This document shows, piece by piece, positions 16,169-24,856 of a DNA stretch of 64,000 bases (the stretch's first letter is position 1; every line of letters begins with the position of its first letter). The position numbers and the translations under genes are program-made. Origin of the DNA: DASUAS01 sp963720765. Its GTDB lineage: Bacteria; Actinomycetota; Acidimicrobiia; IMCC26256; DASPTH01. The stretch is taken from the NCBI GenBank assembly GCA_963720765.1, contig CAVRGS010000004.1:124001-188000 (forward strand), given 5' to 3'. Below the pieces are notes generated by a model. It was given only the letters and a program-made list of their open reading frames with translations. It did no database searches and was not told where the DNA came from.

Positions 16169-16822
16169 ATGCTGGACCTCGCCATCCTCGGACTGCTGAA
16201 GGAGCAACCGCTCCACGGCTACGAGCTGAAGAAGCGTCTCGGTGAGACGCTCGGCTCGCTGTGGGGCATCTCGTACGGCTCGCTGTATCCGGCTCTGCGC
16301 CGGCTCGAGCACGACGGCAGCATCGAGATCGTGGAGCCCGAGTCGGTGTCGGTGCCGATGCCCGCCACCGGTTCGCTCGACGGCGACCTCGCGGCCGCCC
16401 GTCAGCGCCGTCCGGCGAAGGCGACCCGCCGCACGAAGAAGGCCTACCGGATCACGCCCCAGGGTGAGGCTCGGCTCGCGCAGCTGCTCGTCGACGACGA
16501 CGCCAGTGGCGACGACGAGCGCACCTTCGCGCTGAAGCTCGCGTTCTGCGGCCACCTCGATCCCGAAGCCCGCCTCGAGGTCCTCACCCGCCGGCGCGCC
16601 GCCCTCGCCGATCGGCTGGCGCACGCCCGGCGCGCGTCACCCGGGCGCGGCGACCGCTACACGCGCTCCCTGTTCGAGCACCGCACCCAATCCACCCAAC
16701 GAGATCTCGAGTGGGTCGACGCGCTCATCGCGGCCGAAGGCCACGACGAGCCGGACCCGTCCAACCAGATCGCCACCTCCCAGAACGCCAGCTCGAAAAC
16801 CGAAGGAGCCCCTGCATCATGA
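16169..16822 (+). CDS. PadR family transcriptional regulator (ino1-linked)
   Basis: The ATG at 16169 starts exactly at the conserved PadR N-terminus MLDLAILGLLKEQPLHGYELKKRL and gives 217 residues. The winged helix has SYGSLYPALRRLEHDGSIEIV, followed by an unusual basic insertion (about residues 75-95) before the wing strand KKAYRITPQGEARL. The C-terminal domain is helical (LEVLTRRRAALADRLAHAR). The stop overlaps the ino1 ATG (ATGA). The same regulator-ino1 pairing occurs in mycobacteria (Rv0047c-Rv0046c). The promoter carries two copies of the CGATATATCG palindrome. Confidence 0.88.
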   Translation: MLDLAILGLLKEQPLHGYELKKRLGETLGSLWGISYGSLYPALRRLEHDGSIEIVEPESVSVPMPATGSLDGDLAAARQRRPAKATRRTKKAYRITPQGEARLAQLLVDDDASGDDERTFALKLAFCGHLDPEARLEVLTRRRAALADRLAHARRASPGRGDRYTRSLFEHRTQSTQRDLEWVDALIAAEGHDEPDPSNQIATSQNASSKTEGAPAS

Positions 16823-17892
16823 GTGGTCGCATCCGTGTCGCCATCGCCGGAGTCGGGAACTGCGCCAGCAGCCTCGTCCAGGGCGTCGAGTACTACCGCA
16901 ACGCCGACCCCAACGAGGAGGTGCCGGGCCTGATGCACGTCGTGCTCGGCGGCTACCACGTGGGCGACGTCGACTTCGTCGCCGCGTTCGACGTCGACGC
17001 CGACAAGGTCGGGCTCGACCTCGGCAAGGCCATCTCGGCCGGCCGGAACAACACCATCAAGTTCGCCAACGTCGGCCAGCTCGAGGTGGAGGTGCAGCGG
17101 GGCCCGACGTTCGACGGTCTCGGCAAGTACTACCGCGAGCTCGTCGAGGAGTCGCCGGCCGAGCCGGTCGACGTGGCCCAGGTGCTGCGCGACACCGACG
17201 CCGACGTGCTGGTGAGCTACCTCCCCGTGGGCTCCGAGGAGGCGCAGCGCTTCTACGCGCAGGCGTGCCTCGATGCCGGCGTCGGCTTCGTGAACGCGAT
17301 CCCGGTGTTCATCGCCAGCGACCCCGAGTGGGCGGCGAAGTTCGAGGCGGCCAACCTGCCCATCGTCGGTGACGACATCAAGAGCCAGGTCGGCGCCACC
17401 ATCACCCACCGCATGCTCGCCCGCCTGTTCGAGGACCGCGGCACCAGCATCGACCGCACCTACCAGCTCAACTTCGGCGGCAACATGGACTTCAAGAACA
17501 TGTTGGAGCGCACGCGCCTCGAGTCGAAGAAGATCTCCAAGACGCAGTCGGTCACCAGCCAGATCGACCAGGGCATCGAGAGCGACAACGTGCACATCGG
17601 CCCGTCCGACCACGTGCCGTGGCTCGAGGACCGCAAGTGGGCCTACATCCGGCTCGAGGGCCGCAACTTCGGCGACGTGCCGCTCAACATCGAGCTCAAG
17701 CTCGAGGTGTGGGACTCCCCGAACTCGGCCGGCGTGATCATCGATGCCGTGCGCTGCTGCAAGCTCGCGCTCGACCGTGGCATCGGTGGTCCGCTCGCCG
17801 GGGCGTCGGCGTACTTCATGAAGTCACCCGCGGTGCAGTACCACGACGACGTCGCACGCGACATGGTGGAGCAGTTCGCTCGAGGCGAGTAG
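16819..17892 (+). CDS. ino1: inositol-3-phosphate synthase
   Basis: It converts glucose-6-phosphate to inositol phosphate with an NAD cofactor, feeding phosphatidylinositol and mycothiol synthesis in actinobacteria. The protein is 357 residues from ATG 16819 (after GAAGGAG). The NAD-binding motif is VAIAGVGNCASSLVQGVEYY. The catalytic region includes DDIKSQVGATITHRML, QLNFGGNMDFKNML and LKLEVWDSPNSAGVIIDAVR. It is translationally coupled to the PadR gene. The start of the longer open frame at 16711 is rejected, as it lies inside padR. Confidence 0.95.
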   Translation: MSGRIRVAIAGVGNCASSLVQGVEYYRNADPNEEVPGLMHVVLGGYHVGDVDFVAAFDVDADKVGLDLGKAISAGRNNTIKFANVGQLEVEVQRGPTFDGLGKYYRELVEESPAEPVDVAQVLRDTDADVLVSYLPVGSEEAQRFYAQACLDAGVGFVNAIPVFIASDPEWAAKFEAANLPIVGDDIKSQVGATITHRMLARLFEDRGTSIDRTYQLNFGGNMDFKNMLERTRLESKKISKTQSVTSQIDQGIESDNVHIGPSDHVPWLEDRKWAYIRLEGRNFGDVPLNIELKLEVWDSPNSAGVIIDAVRCCKLALDRGIGGPLAGASAYFMKSPAVQYHDDVARDMVEQFARGE

Positions 17893-17900
17893 CGCGAGCG

Positions 17901-17915
17901 GCGAGGACACCTCGC
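17901..17915. terminator. small hairpin between convergent ino1 and beta-helix gene
   Basis: GCGAGG-ACA-CCTCGC forms a 6-bp stem with a 3-base loop just after the ino1 stop and before the convergent gene end at 17939. It is short and lacks a T-run, so it is only a candidate terminator. Confidence 0.35.
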
Positions 17916-17938
17916 ACCCGGCTCCGTCGGGAGTCCGG

Positions 17939-19153
17939 TCAGCCGGTGAATGCCGGCGTGACCGCGAGGGGGCTGGCCGCAGGCGGCCCGATGGGATCGA
18001 TCGGCGCGACGGGTGTCCCGGCCTGCACCTCGACTGCACCGGCGTCGCAGAGACCGCCCGCGACTTCGGGTCGCGGGAAGCCGCGCTGGTCCATGGTGAT
18101 GTTGGTCTGACCCGCGCTGCAGTCGGCGGTCGGGACGACATCGATCACCGGGCTCCCGGCGAGCGGCTCCATCGTGAGTGTCGGCCCGCCGTAGCTTCCG
18201 AGTGGGGCGAGCATCGGCTCGGTGACGAGCGTGTCGGTCGCGTCGGAGAGCCCGCACGACGTCTCGGTCGTGACGTTGTCGGCCGAGGTCACGACGTTGC
18301 CATTGAGGCTGCAGTCGCCGTCGGCGATGACCGAGTCGACCACCGAGATGTTGGACTCGCTGCCGATCGACAGGTTGTTGCCGCCGGAGTTCGCGGTGTT
18401 CCCCACGACGGTCGCGTACAGGAACACGTACTCACCGCTGCCGTTCGAATCGAGCGCCCCGCCCGTGCCGGTACCGGGCCCGCCGTCGGCGTGGTTGTCG
18501 GTGATCGTCGAGTTGACCACCTGTACCTGCGTGCCCGCGGCGACGCCGATGGCGCCGCCGTTGCGAGCGGTGTTGCCGGTCAGGGTCGAGTCCTCGATCA
18601 GCGCCGAGCCCGCACCGCCGAGCATCGAGATGCCGCCGCCCGCCGACGCCGTGCCGCTGACGTTGTCACGGATGGTGGAGTGGTGCACACCGAGGCTGCC
18701 GCTCGTGCGGACTCCGGCGCCCGCACCGGAGGTGTTGCCGCCGGTGATGGTCACGTACTCGAGATCGAGGTCGGCATCGCCCTGGTCGAGCACGCGCTCG
18801 CCGTCGCAGGTCTGCTCGATGGTGGCGCCGTTGCCCTCGATGACGAGCGGCGTTGCGTCGTGCTCGAGGCTGCCGCCGCTGTCGCAGTCGAGCTGATAGG
18901 TGGCGCCGGCCTGGAGGACGACGGTGTCGCCGCCGGCGTTGGTGGCGAGGTCCTCGATCGCCTCGCGCAGCGACCCGGGGACGCCGTCGGTGGTGGTGGT
19001 GACGGTGAACGTGTCGGCGCTCGCGGGACCTGCGGTGGCGACGACGACCGCGGCGGGTGCTCCCACGAGGGCGACGGCGCCCAACGCGGCCCGTACTCGA
19101 CGATGCAACACGATCACGGGCTCCTGCCGTTGGGGGATCGGCGACGCTACCAC
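17939..19153 (-). CDS. secreted right-handed beta-helix (choice-of-anchor Q-like) protein
   Basis: A 404-residue predicted exported protein. The signal peptide LGAVALVGAPAAVVVATAGPASA ends in ASA|DTFTVTTTTDG. It is followed by the PGSLREAIEDLATNAGGDTVVLQAG motif that opens many polymorphic beta-helix surface proteins. Then come repeated strands such as IEDSTLTGNTARNGGAI and VVNSTITDNHADGG, and a C-terminal GSPVIDVVPTADC...DQRGFPRP signature. Six or more Cys residues suggest disulfides. No sorting signal or C-terminal anchor is visible. It could bind or cleave polysaccharide, but no catalytic residues can be assigned. Confidence 0.8.
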   Translation of the reverse strand: MVASPIPQRQEPVIVLHRRVRAALGAVALVGAPAAVVVATAGPASADTFTVTTTTDGVPGSLREAIEDLATNAGGDTVVLQAGATYQLDCDSGGSLEHDATPLVIEGNGATIEQTCDGERVLDQGDADLDLEYVTITGGNTSGAGAGVRTSGSLGVHHSTIRDNVSGTASAGGGISMLGGAGSALIEDSTLTGNTARNGGAIGVAAGTQVQVVNSTITDNHADGGPGTGTGGALDSNGSGEYVFLYATVVGNTANSGGNNLSIGSESNISVVDSVIADGDCSLNGNVVTSADNVTTETSCGLSDATDTLVTEPMLAPLGSYGGPTLTMEPLAGSPVIDVVPTADCSAGQTNITMDQRGFPRPEVAGGLCDAGAVEVQAGTPVAPIDPIGPPAASPLAVTPAFTG

Positions 19154-19185
19154 CGGGTGAGGAGGGCCCGCGCGATGATCGCGCT

Positions 19186-19806
19186 GTGAACAGCATCGCG
19201 AACGACGGCCCGACCGATCAGGAGCTCCGACTGCTCGGTGACCTCCGCGCCAAGCGCGTGCTCGATCTGGGGTGTGGGAGCGGCGCCGCTGCCATCGCGT
19301 TCGCGCGCCAGGGTGCCATCGTCATCGCCCTCGACACGAACGACGCACGCCTCGCCGGCGCGCGAGCGCGCGCGGAGCAGGCCGAGGTGAAGGTGGAGTG
19401 GCGCACCGGCGACCTCGCCGACCTCGCGTTCCTGCGGGCCGAGTCGATCGACGCCGCGTTCTGCTCGTCGTCGGTGGCCGAGGTCGAGGACGCGTCCCGC
19501 CTGTTCCGCCAGGTGCAGCGCGTGCTCAAGCCCAACGGCTCCTTCGTGTTCTCGTACGAGCACCCGATGTCGCTGTGCCTCGACGCCGCGGGCACCGTCT
19601 CGCGCTCCTATTTCGACCCCGGCCCCGTCGTGGTGGAGCGCGACGGCGAGTCGGTGCAGATCCACGTGCGCGACATCGGTGAGGTGTTCACCGAGCTCGG
19701 ACGCGCCGGCTTCCGCGTCGACACCATCGCCGAGCCCAAGCCGTCGACCCCGGGGGCGCGGATCCCCGACACCATCGTCTGGCGCGCCCGCAAGGAAGGC
19801 GCCTGA
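19186..19806 (+). CDS. class I SAM-dependent methyltransferase
   Basis: Preferred start GTG 19186 (VNSIANDGPTDQELRLLGDL), 206 residues. SAM-binding motif I is RVLDLGCGSGAAAIAFARQGA, with an acidic motif II (VIALDTNDARL). The post-I segment reads SIDAAFCSSSVAEVEDASRLFRQVQRVLKPNGSFVFSYEHP. The substrate is unknown. The gene begins beside the divergent beta-helix gene and ends 1 base before the convergent pcnA stop, so there is no room for separate terminators. Confidence 0.85.
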   Translation: MNSIANDGPTDQELRLLGDLRAKRVLDLGCGSGAAAIAFARQGAIVIALDTNDARLAGARARAEQAEVKVEWRTGDLADLAFLRAESIDAAFCSSSVAEVEDASRLFRQVQRVLKPNGSFVFSYEHPMSLCLDAAGTVSRSYFDPGPVVVERDGESVQIHVRDIGEVFTELGRAGFRVDTIAEPKPSTPGARIPDTIVWRARKEGA

Positions 19807-19807
19807 C

Positions 19808-21214
19808 TCAGGTCGCGACGCCCTGCGCGGGGGCCCAGGCGTCGAGGCGGGCGTAGGCCTCGTCCTCGGTGATCGGTCCCTCGTCGAGGCGGACCTCGAG
19901 CAGGAAGTCGAGCGCGTCGCCCACGATCCGCCCCGGCTTCACCCCGAGGTGGTCCATGACCTGGCGGCCGTCGAGCGGCGGACGGATGGCGTCGAGCTCT
20001 TCCTGCTCGCGCAGCTCCTCGATGCGGCGCTCCAGGTCGTCCATGCGCCGCTGCAACGCGCGCGCCCGGTTCTGGTTGCGAGTGGTGCAGTCGCACCGCT
20101 GCAGGTGGTTGAGCGGCTCCAGGAGGTCGCCGGCGTCGCGCACGTAGCGGCGCACGGCCTTGTCGGTCCATCCCATCGCGTACGTGTGGATGCGCAGGTG
20201 GAGGTACACGAGCTTCACCACGTCGTCAACGATGTCGTTGGGGTACTTGAGCGCCCGCATGCGCTCCTCGGTCATGCGCGCGCCCACCACCTCGTGGTGA
20301 TGGAAGCTCACGCCGCCGTTGGCGAACGAGCGCGTCTTGGGCTTGCCGACGTCGTGGAACAGCGCGGCGAGGCGCACCACCAGCTCGGGCCGCGTGTTGC
20401 GCACCACCGCGATGGTGTGCGCCAAGACGTCCTTGTGCGTGTGGATCGGATCCTGCTCGAGCCGCATCCGGTTGAGCTCGGGGAGGAACTCGTCGGCGAG
20501 GTCGGTCTCGGCCAGGAACCAGAGCCCGGCGCTGGGGTCGTCCGCGAGCAGCAGCTTCGACAGCTCGTCGCGGATGCGCTCGGCGCTCACGATCTCGAGC
20601 CGGTGGCGCAGCTCGACCACCGCAGCCGTGAGCGCGTCGTCGGGCGTGAGGCCGAACTGCGCGACGAAGCGCGCCGCCCGCAACATGCGCAACGGGTCGT
20701 CGAGGAACGAGATCTCGGGGGCGAGCGGCGTGCGCAGCCGCTTGGCGGCGAGGTCGACCAGCCCACCGTGCGGGTCGACGAGCACGGGGTCCGGGAGGCG
20801 CACCGCCATCGCGTTGACGGTGAAGTCGCGCCGCGAGAGGTCGGTCTCGATGTCGTCGGAGTAGGAGACCTCCGGCTTGCGGCTCTCGGGCCGGTACACC
20901 TCGGCGCGGAACGTGGTGATCTCGATCACCATGTCGCCCCTGCGGCACCCGACGGTGCCGAAGCGCTGGCCCTGCAGCCAGACCGCGTCGGCCCACGGGC
21001 GCACGAGCCGTTCGACGACGTCGGGGCGCGCGTCGGTGGTGACGTCGACGTCGACGGCTTCGTCATCACGCGGTTCGCGGTCGACGAAGGCGTCACGCAC
21101 CCGACCACCCACCAGGTAGCACTCGTGCCCCTCGTCGGTGAGCAGACGCGCCAGCTGCTGCGCGGGCGACGAGTCGTCGAGCAGTGGCTGCAACCGGGGC
21201 GGGAACGCGGACAT
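19808..21214 (-). CDS. pcnA: CCA tRNA nucleotidyltransferase / poly(A) polymerase family (PcnA-type)
   Basis: From ATG 21214 (GGAGTG upstream) the protein has 468 residues. The class II nucleotidyltransferase head has CYLVGGRVRDAF (G-G-R motif), the metal residues in EAVDVDVTTDA, and the RRDFTVNAMA and DPLRMLRAARFVAQF motifs. A C-terminal HD region follows (HTIAVVRNTRPELVVRLAALFHDVGKPKTR, HEVVGARMTEERMRALKYPN). The same gene order, pcnA before the murJ block, is found in mycobacteria (Rv3907c). CCA addition is the likely activity: the tRNA genes in the window do not encode CCA. Confidence 0.92.
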   Translation of the reverse strand: MSAFPPRLQPLLDDSSPAQQLARLLTDEGHECYLVGGRVRDAFVDREPRDDEAVDVDVTTDARPDVVERLVRPWADAVWLQGQRFGTVGCRRGDMVIEITTFRAEVYRPESRKPEVSYSDDIETDLSRRDFTVNAMAVRLPDPVLVDPHGGLVDLAAKRLRTPLAPEISFLDDPLRMLRAARFVAQFGLTPDDALTAAVVELRHRLEIVSAERIRDELSKLLLADDPSAGLWFLAETDLADEFLPELNRMRLEQDPIHTHKDVLAHTIAVVRNTRPELVVRLAALFHDVGKPKTRSFANGGVSFHHHEVVGARMTEERMRALKYPNDIVDDVVKLVYLHLRIHTYAMGWTDKAVRRYVRDAGDLLEPLNHLQRCDCTTRNQNRARALQRRMDDLERRIEELREQEELDAIRPPLDGRQVMDHLGVKPGRIVGDALDFLLEVRLDEGPITEDEAYARLDAWAPAQGVAT

Positions 21215-21304
21215 CACTCCATTCTCGTCGGAGTGGGTGGGTCGGCACCGCAATATGACGCGGGATCCCGAGGGCCGACGGCAGCCTCTACTACCGTCGC
21301 CGTC

Positions 21305-21799
21305 GTGGACGGTGCACCCAACTGCTCTCGGCTGGGCTGCGACAAGCCCGCGGTGGCCGTCTTCGCGTTCGACGCCCGCGAGTGCCTCGTCTGGCTCGAC
21401 CCGCTCGGTTCGGGTGGGCGCGGCGCCGGCGTGTTGTGCGACGCGCACGCCGATCGCATGTCGCCGCCGCGAGGCTGGAACCTGCTCGACCGGCGCGACG
21501 TCGAGTCCCGCCTCTGGATCGGTCGAGCACCCGCACCGGCACCCGCCCACGTCACGCCGGCACCTCGGCGCCGCGATCACCCGCCGCGCTCGCGGCCCAT
21601 GTCGGCACCGGGTCCTCTGCTCCCGTTCGACGCGCCAGCCGCTCGCGAACCGGAACCGCCGGCGCGCGCCCCGGAGCCGTCCCGGACGACGTGGTCACCC
21701 CACGACCGGCCCGGTCCCGAGTTCGAGCACGTGCTCGACGCCCGGACGCCGTTGCTGGCACGCGCGTTCGAGGGCTCCCGGCCCGTCGAGGACGAGTAG
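21305..21799 (+). CDS. DUF3499 family Cys-containing protein
   Basis: GTG 21305 gives 164 residues. The conserved DUF3499 core is at the N-terminus: NCSRLGCDKPAVAVFAFDARECLVWLDPL followed by GVLCDAHADRMSPPRGWNLLD. The CxxxxC pair and later C/H residues suggest zinc binding. The C-terminal 90 residues are Pro/Arg-rich and disordered. The family is actinobacterial and uncharacterised. The start has no ribosome site and lies close to the divergent pcnA, so the mRNA may be leaderless. Confidence 0.8.
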   Translation: MDGAPNCSRLGCDKPAVAVFAFDARECLVWLDPLGSGGRGAGVLCDAHADRMSPPRGWNLLDRRDVESRLWIGRAPAPAPAHVTPAPRRRDHPPRSRPMSAPGPLLPFDAPAAREPEPPARAPEPSRTTWSPHDRPGPEFEHVLDARTPLLARAFEGSRPVEDE

Positions 21800-21805
21800 G
21801 CGCGC

Positions 21806-22963
21806 TCAGCCTGCGACCGGCGCCGATGCGGGCACCGCCGCCGGCGGCGAGCCGGCTGGGGGATTGGGCGCAGGTGCCACGACTGCGCGCTCGCGATCGG
21901 AATCGGCGCGATCGAGCGAGAAGCGCATCTCGCCGGGCGTGGTCGAGTGCGCGACCGCGTCGACGCGCTCCACCAGCCCGTTGCGGTAGAGGTGGACGAG
22001 GCTCTGGTCGAAGGTCTGCATCCCGTAGAGCTCGCCGACGGTCATCTCCTCCTCGAGCTCACCGAGGCGGTTCTCCCCGATGCGCTCGCGCACACGCGTG
22101 TTCACGACGAGGATCTCCACTGCCGGGACGCGACCGCGGCCGCCGGCGCGCGGCAGGAGCCGCTGCGAGATCACCCCTCGGAGCGTGGCCGCGAAGGTCG
22201 TGCGCGCCTGACGCTGGCGGTGCGGCGGGAAGAGCTCGACGAAGCGGGCGATGCTGTCGACCGCGGTGACCGTCGACATCGCCGCGATGACGAGATGCCC
22301 GATCTCCGCGGCCTGCAACACCGCGGTGGCGGTGGCCTCGTCGGTCAGGTGTCCGAGCACGATCACATCAGGGTCCTGGCGGAGCGCGTGCTCGAGCCCC
22401 GACACCGCGGAGGGCGTGTCGGTGCCGACCTCGCGCTGGTCGACGATCGAGCGCTTGTCGGCGTGGAGCACCTCGACCGGATCCTCGATGGTGACGATGT
22501 GGCCTTCGCGGTGCTGGTTCACGTGGTCGACCATCGCCGCGATCGTCGCGGTCTTGCCCGCGCCCGCCAGTCCGGTCACCAACACGAGACCGTGCTGCTC
22601 GTGAGCGAGATCGGCGACGGTCTGCGGGAGCCCGAGCGCCTCGAAGCTGGGGATGCCGGGGAGCACCCGGCGCAGGACGAAGCCCACGTACCCGCGCTGG
22701 CGGAACGCGCTCACACGGAAACGTCCGAGGCCGACGATCCCGTACATGAAGTCGCACTCGTGGTCGGTCGCGAACGCCTCGGCCCGGGCGCGGGGGATCA
22801 CGGCCGTGGCCAGGCGCTCGGTGTCGGTGGGCTCCACCGTGTCGAACGGCCCCTCGCGGAGGCGGCCGTCGACGCGCAGGCGCGGGCGTGAGCCGACCTT
22901 CAGGTGGACGTCAGACGCCCCCTGTTCGACCGCGAACCGCAGCAATCCGTCCAGGTCCAGCAC
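21806..22963 (-). CDS. PilT/GspE-type secretion or twitching ATPase
   Basis: GTG 22963 follows GGAGG and gives 385 residues starting VLDLDGLLRFAVEQGASDVHLKVGSRPRLRVDG, the PilT N-terminus. The Walker A motif is GLAGAGKTATI (family norm GPTGSGKST), the Asp box is IVTIEDPVEVLH and the Walker B region is LRQDPDVIVLGHL, where the usual Glu of GEMRD is replaced (GHLTD). A C-terminal Pro/Ala-rich tail is added. No pilin or other type IV pilus gene is in the window. It may work with a pilus system elsewhere. Loss of the Walker B glutamate raises doubt about ATPase activity. Confidence 0.85.
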   Translation of the reverse strand: MLDLDGLLRFAVEQGASDVHLKVGSRPRLRVDGRLREGPFDTVEPTDTERLATAVIPRARAEAFATDHECDFMYGIVGLGRFRVSAFRQRGYVGFVLRRVLPGIPSFEALGLPQTVADLAHEQHGLVLVTGLAGAGKTATIAAMVDHVNQHREGHIVTIEDPVEVLHADKRSIVDQREVGTDTPSAVSGLEHALRQDPDVIVLGHLTDEATATAVLQAAEIGHLVIAAMSTVTAVDSIARFVELFPPHRQRQARTTFAATLRGVISQRLLPRAGGRGRVPAVEILVVNTRVRERIGENRLGELEEEMTVGELYGMQTFDQSLVHLYRNGLVERVDAVAHSTTPGEMRFSLDRADSDRERAVVAPAPNPPAGSPPAAVPASAPVAG

Positions 22964-23062
22964 GATGCCTCCAACCCTGCGTATCGGCGGGTGACGGGAG
23001 CTCCTGAAGGGATCCCGGAGGTCTGCGGCGCGGGTCACGCACCTCCTCTACGCTCCCGCTCC

Positions 23063-24115
23063 ATGGCTTCCCTCCGCGTCGTGCAGTGGACCACCGGCAA
23101 CGTCGGGCGGCGGTCCGTGATCGCCATCGCCGCCAACCCGGGCCTCGACCTCGTGGGTTGCTACGCCTGGGGCGACGACAAGGTCGGGAAGGACGTCGGC
23201 GAGCTCTGTGGCATCGCGCCGCTCGGCGTGAGCGCCACCAACGACGTCGACGCCCTGTTCGCGCTCCAGCCCGACTGCGTCGTCTACAACCCGAAGTGGC
23301 CGAACGTCGACGAGATGGTGCGCATCCTCGAGGCCGGCATCAACGTGGTCAGCACCGCCGCCTTCATCACCGGTCACTCGCTCGGCGAGGGCCGCGCCCG
23401 GCTCGTCGCCGCCTGCGAGCGCGGCGGTGTGTCGATCTTCGGCAGCGGCGTCAACCCCGGCTTCGCCAACATGTTGGCCATCATCGCCGGCGGGATCTGC
23501 GACCGGGTCGACTGCGTCACCATGTTGGAGTCGGCCGACTCCACCGGGTACGACTCCCCCGAGACCGAGCTCAAGGTGGGCTTCGGGCGTCCCATCGACG
23601 ACCCCGCGCTGCCGGAGATGGTGAGGGACGGCACCGCGGTGTTCGAGGACGCGGTGCGGCTGGTCGCGGCGGGACTGGGCATCGAGCTCACCGAGGTCCG
23701 CTGCGAGGCCGAGTTCGCAGCCGCGCCCGCCGACGTGGTCATGACGTCGTGGACGATCGACCAGGGCTGCGTGGCCGGGGTCAGCGCCAGTTGGCAGGGG
23801 TGGGTGGGCGACCGCAAGGTGGTCGACATGCGCACCCGGTGGCGCAAGGGCCCGTCGCTGGAGCCCGACTGGGAGGTCGGCGAGGGGTACCTCGTCGAGA
23901 TCCGGGGGCAGCCCGCGGTGCGACTGAAGATGGAGATCTTCCCGCCGCCCGACTTCGTGGCGAAGACCTTCGACGACTTCATGGTGCTCGGCATGATCAT
24001 GACCGCCATGCCCGCGATCGACGCCATCCCGGCGGTCTGTGCGGCGGCGCCCGGCATCGTCACGTACCTCGACCTGCCGCTGGTCACGCCCCGCGGGTAC
24101 GTGCCGACGAGCTGA
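23063..24115 (+). CDS. NAD(P)H-dependent dehydrogenase, dihydrodipicolinate reductase-like
   Basis: A 350-residue protein from ATG 23063. The N-terminal Rossmann segment is LRVVQWTTGNVGRRSVIAIAANPGLDLVGCYAW, followed by FGSGVNPGFANMLAIIAGGICDRVDCVTMLESADST. This matches the 2,4-diaminopentanoate dehydrogenase/DapB-like actinobacterial family that is abundant in mycobacteria. The substrate is unknown; a role in amine or steroid/lipid catabolism would be speculative. No ribosome site precedes the ATG, so it may be leaderless. Confidence 0.75.
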   Translation: MASLRVVQWTTGNVGRRSVIAIAANPGLDLVGCYAWGDDKVGKDVGELCGIAPLGVSATNDVDALFALQPDCVVYNPKWPNVDEMVRILEAGINVVSTAAFITGHSLGEGRARLVAACERGGVSIFGSGVNPGFANMLAIIAGGICDRVDCVTMLESADSTGYDSPETELKVGFGRPIDDPALPEMVRDGTAVFEDAVRLVAAGLGIELTEVRCEAEFAAAPADVVMTSWTIDQGCVAGVSASWQGWVGDRKVVDMRTRWRKGPSLEPDWEVGEGYLVEIRGQPAVRLKMEIFPPPDFVAKTFDDFMVLGMIMTAMPAIDAIPAVCAAAPGIVTYLDLPLVTPRGYVPTS

Positions 24116-24160
24116 CGCCCTGCCCGGGCGGACGCCCGGTCAGACCATTACCCTGCTTGT

Positions 24161-24856
24161 GTGCGGCAGCAGACCCTTCGCTTCGGCGACGGCTGGGCGC
24201 GCATCGCCCCGTGGCGGGGAGGCGGTGGTGCAGCCCACCTCGTCGTCAGCCCCGACGCGACCGTGTCGTCGACCGTCGTGCGACGATGCGTGGAGCGAGC
24301 GCGCGCGTCCGGGTATGCCTCCGTGCTCACCAGCGCGGTGAGCACTCGCGAATCGGAGCCGTTCGTCGACGCCGGCTTCTCCATCCAGGAGCGCCTGCAC
24401 CTGCTGGCGCTCGACCTCGATGGTCAACCGGTGGGGGCGTCGTTGCCGTTGGTCAAGGCCGCTCGTCGTGACCGTCCCGCGGTGCTCGAGCTCGATGACC
24501 TCTCGTTCGACGAGTTCTGGCGCCTCGGTCCTGTCGGGCTCAAGGACGCGCTCGACGCGACCCCCGCCAGCCGCTTCCGCATCGCCCGCGACCGCGACCA
24601 CCTGCTGGCGTACGCGATCACCGGCGTGGCGGGACGCTTCGGCTACCTCCAGCGCATCGCGGTGCACCCGGCGGTGCGCCGTCAGCAGTGGGGCCACGCC
24701 CTCGTCGCCGACGCGCTCTCGTGGGTCTGGCGCCACGGCGCCACCCGCGCCTACGTGAACACCCAGCTCGAGAACACCGGCGCGCTCGCGCTCTACCAGT
24801 CGTTCGGGTTCGAGATCCTCCCGGCCGGTCTGTGCGTCCTCGGCCGTTCGTTGTGA
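24161..24856 (+). CDS. GNAT family N-acetyltransferase
   Basis: A 231-residue acetyltransferase from GTG 24161. The acetyl-CoA site is GYLQRIAVHPAVRRQQWGHALVADALSWVW, followed by YVNTQLENTGALALYQSFGFEI, the standard GNAT motifs A and B. The first half (about 120 residues) is a weaker second GNAT-like unit. It replaces the mutT4 position of mycobacteria between pcnA and the DUF6049 gene. Its stop overlaps the GTG of the next gene (GTGA). The substrate is unknown. Confidence 0.85.
   Translation: MRQQTLRFGDGWARIAPWRGGGGAAHLVVSPDATVSSTVVRRCVERARASGYASVLTSAVSTRESEPFVDAGFSIQERLHLLALDLDGQPVGASLPLVKAARRDRPAVLELDDLSFDEFWRLGPVGLKDALDATPASRFRIARDRDHLLAYAITGVAGRFGYLQRIAVHPAVRRQQWGHALVADALSWVWRHGATRAYVNTQLENTGALALYQSFGFEILPAGLCVLGRSL

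Noticed and set aside
19158..19189. Four-codon upstream ORF (ATG at 19175) before the methyltransferase
   Set aside because: It has a good GGAGG site and ends over the GTG, but it is too short to support as a gene; the region also holds the signal-peptide end of the divergent gene.
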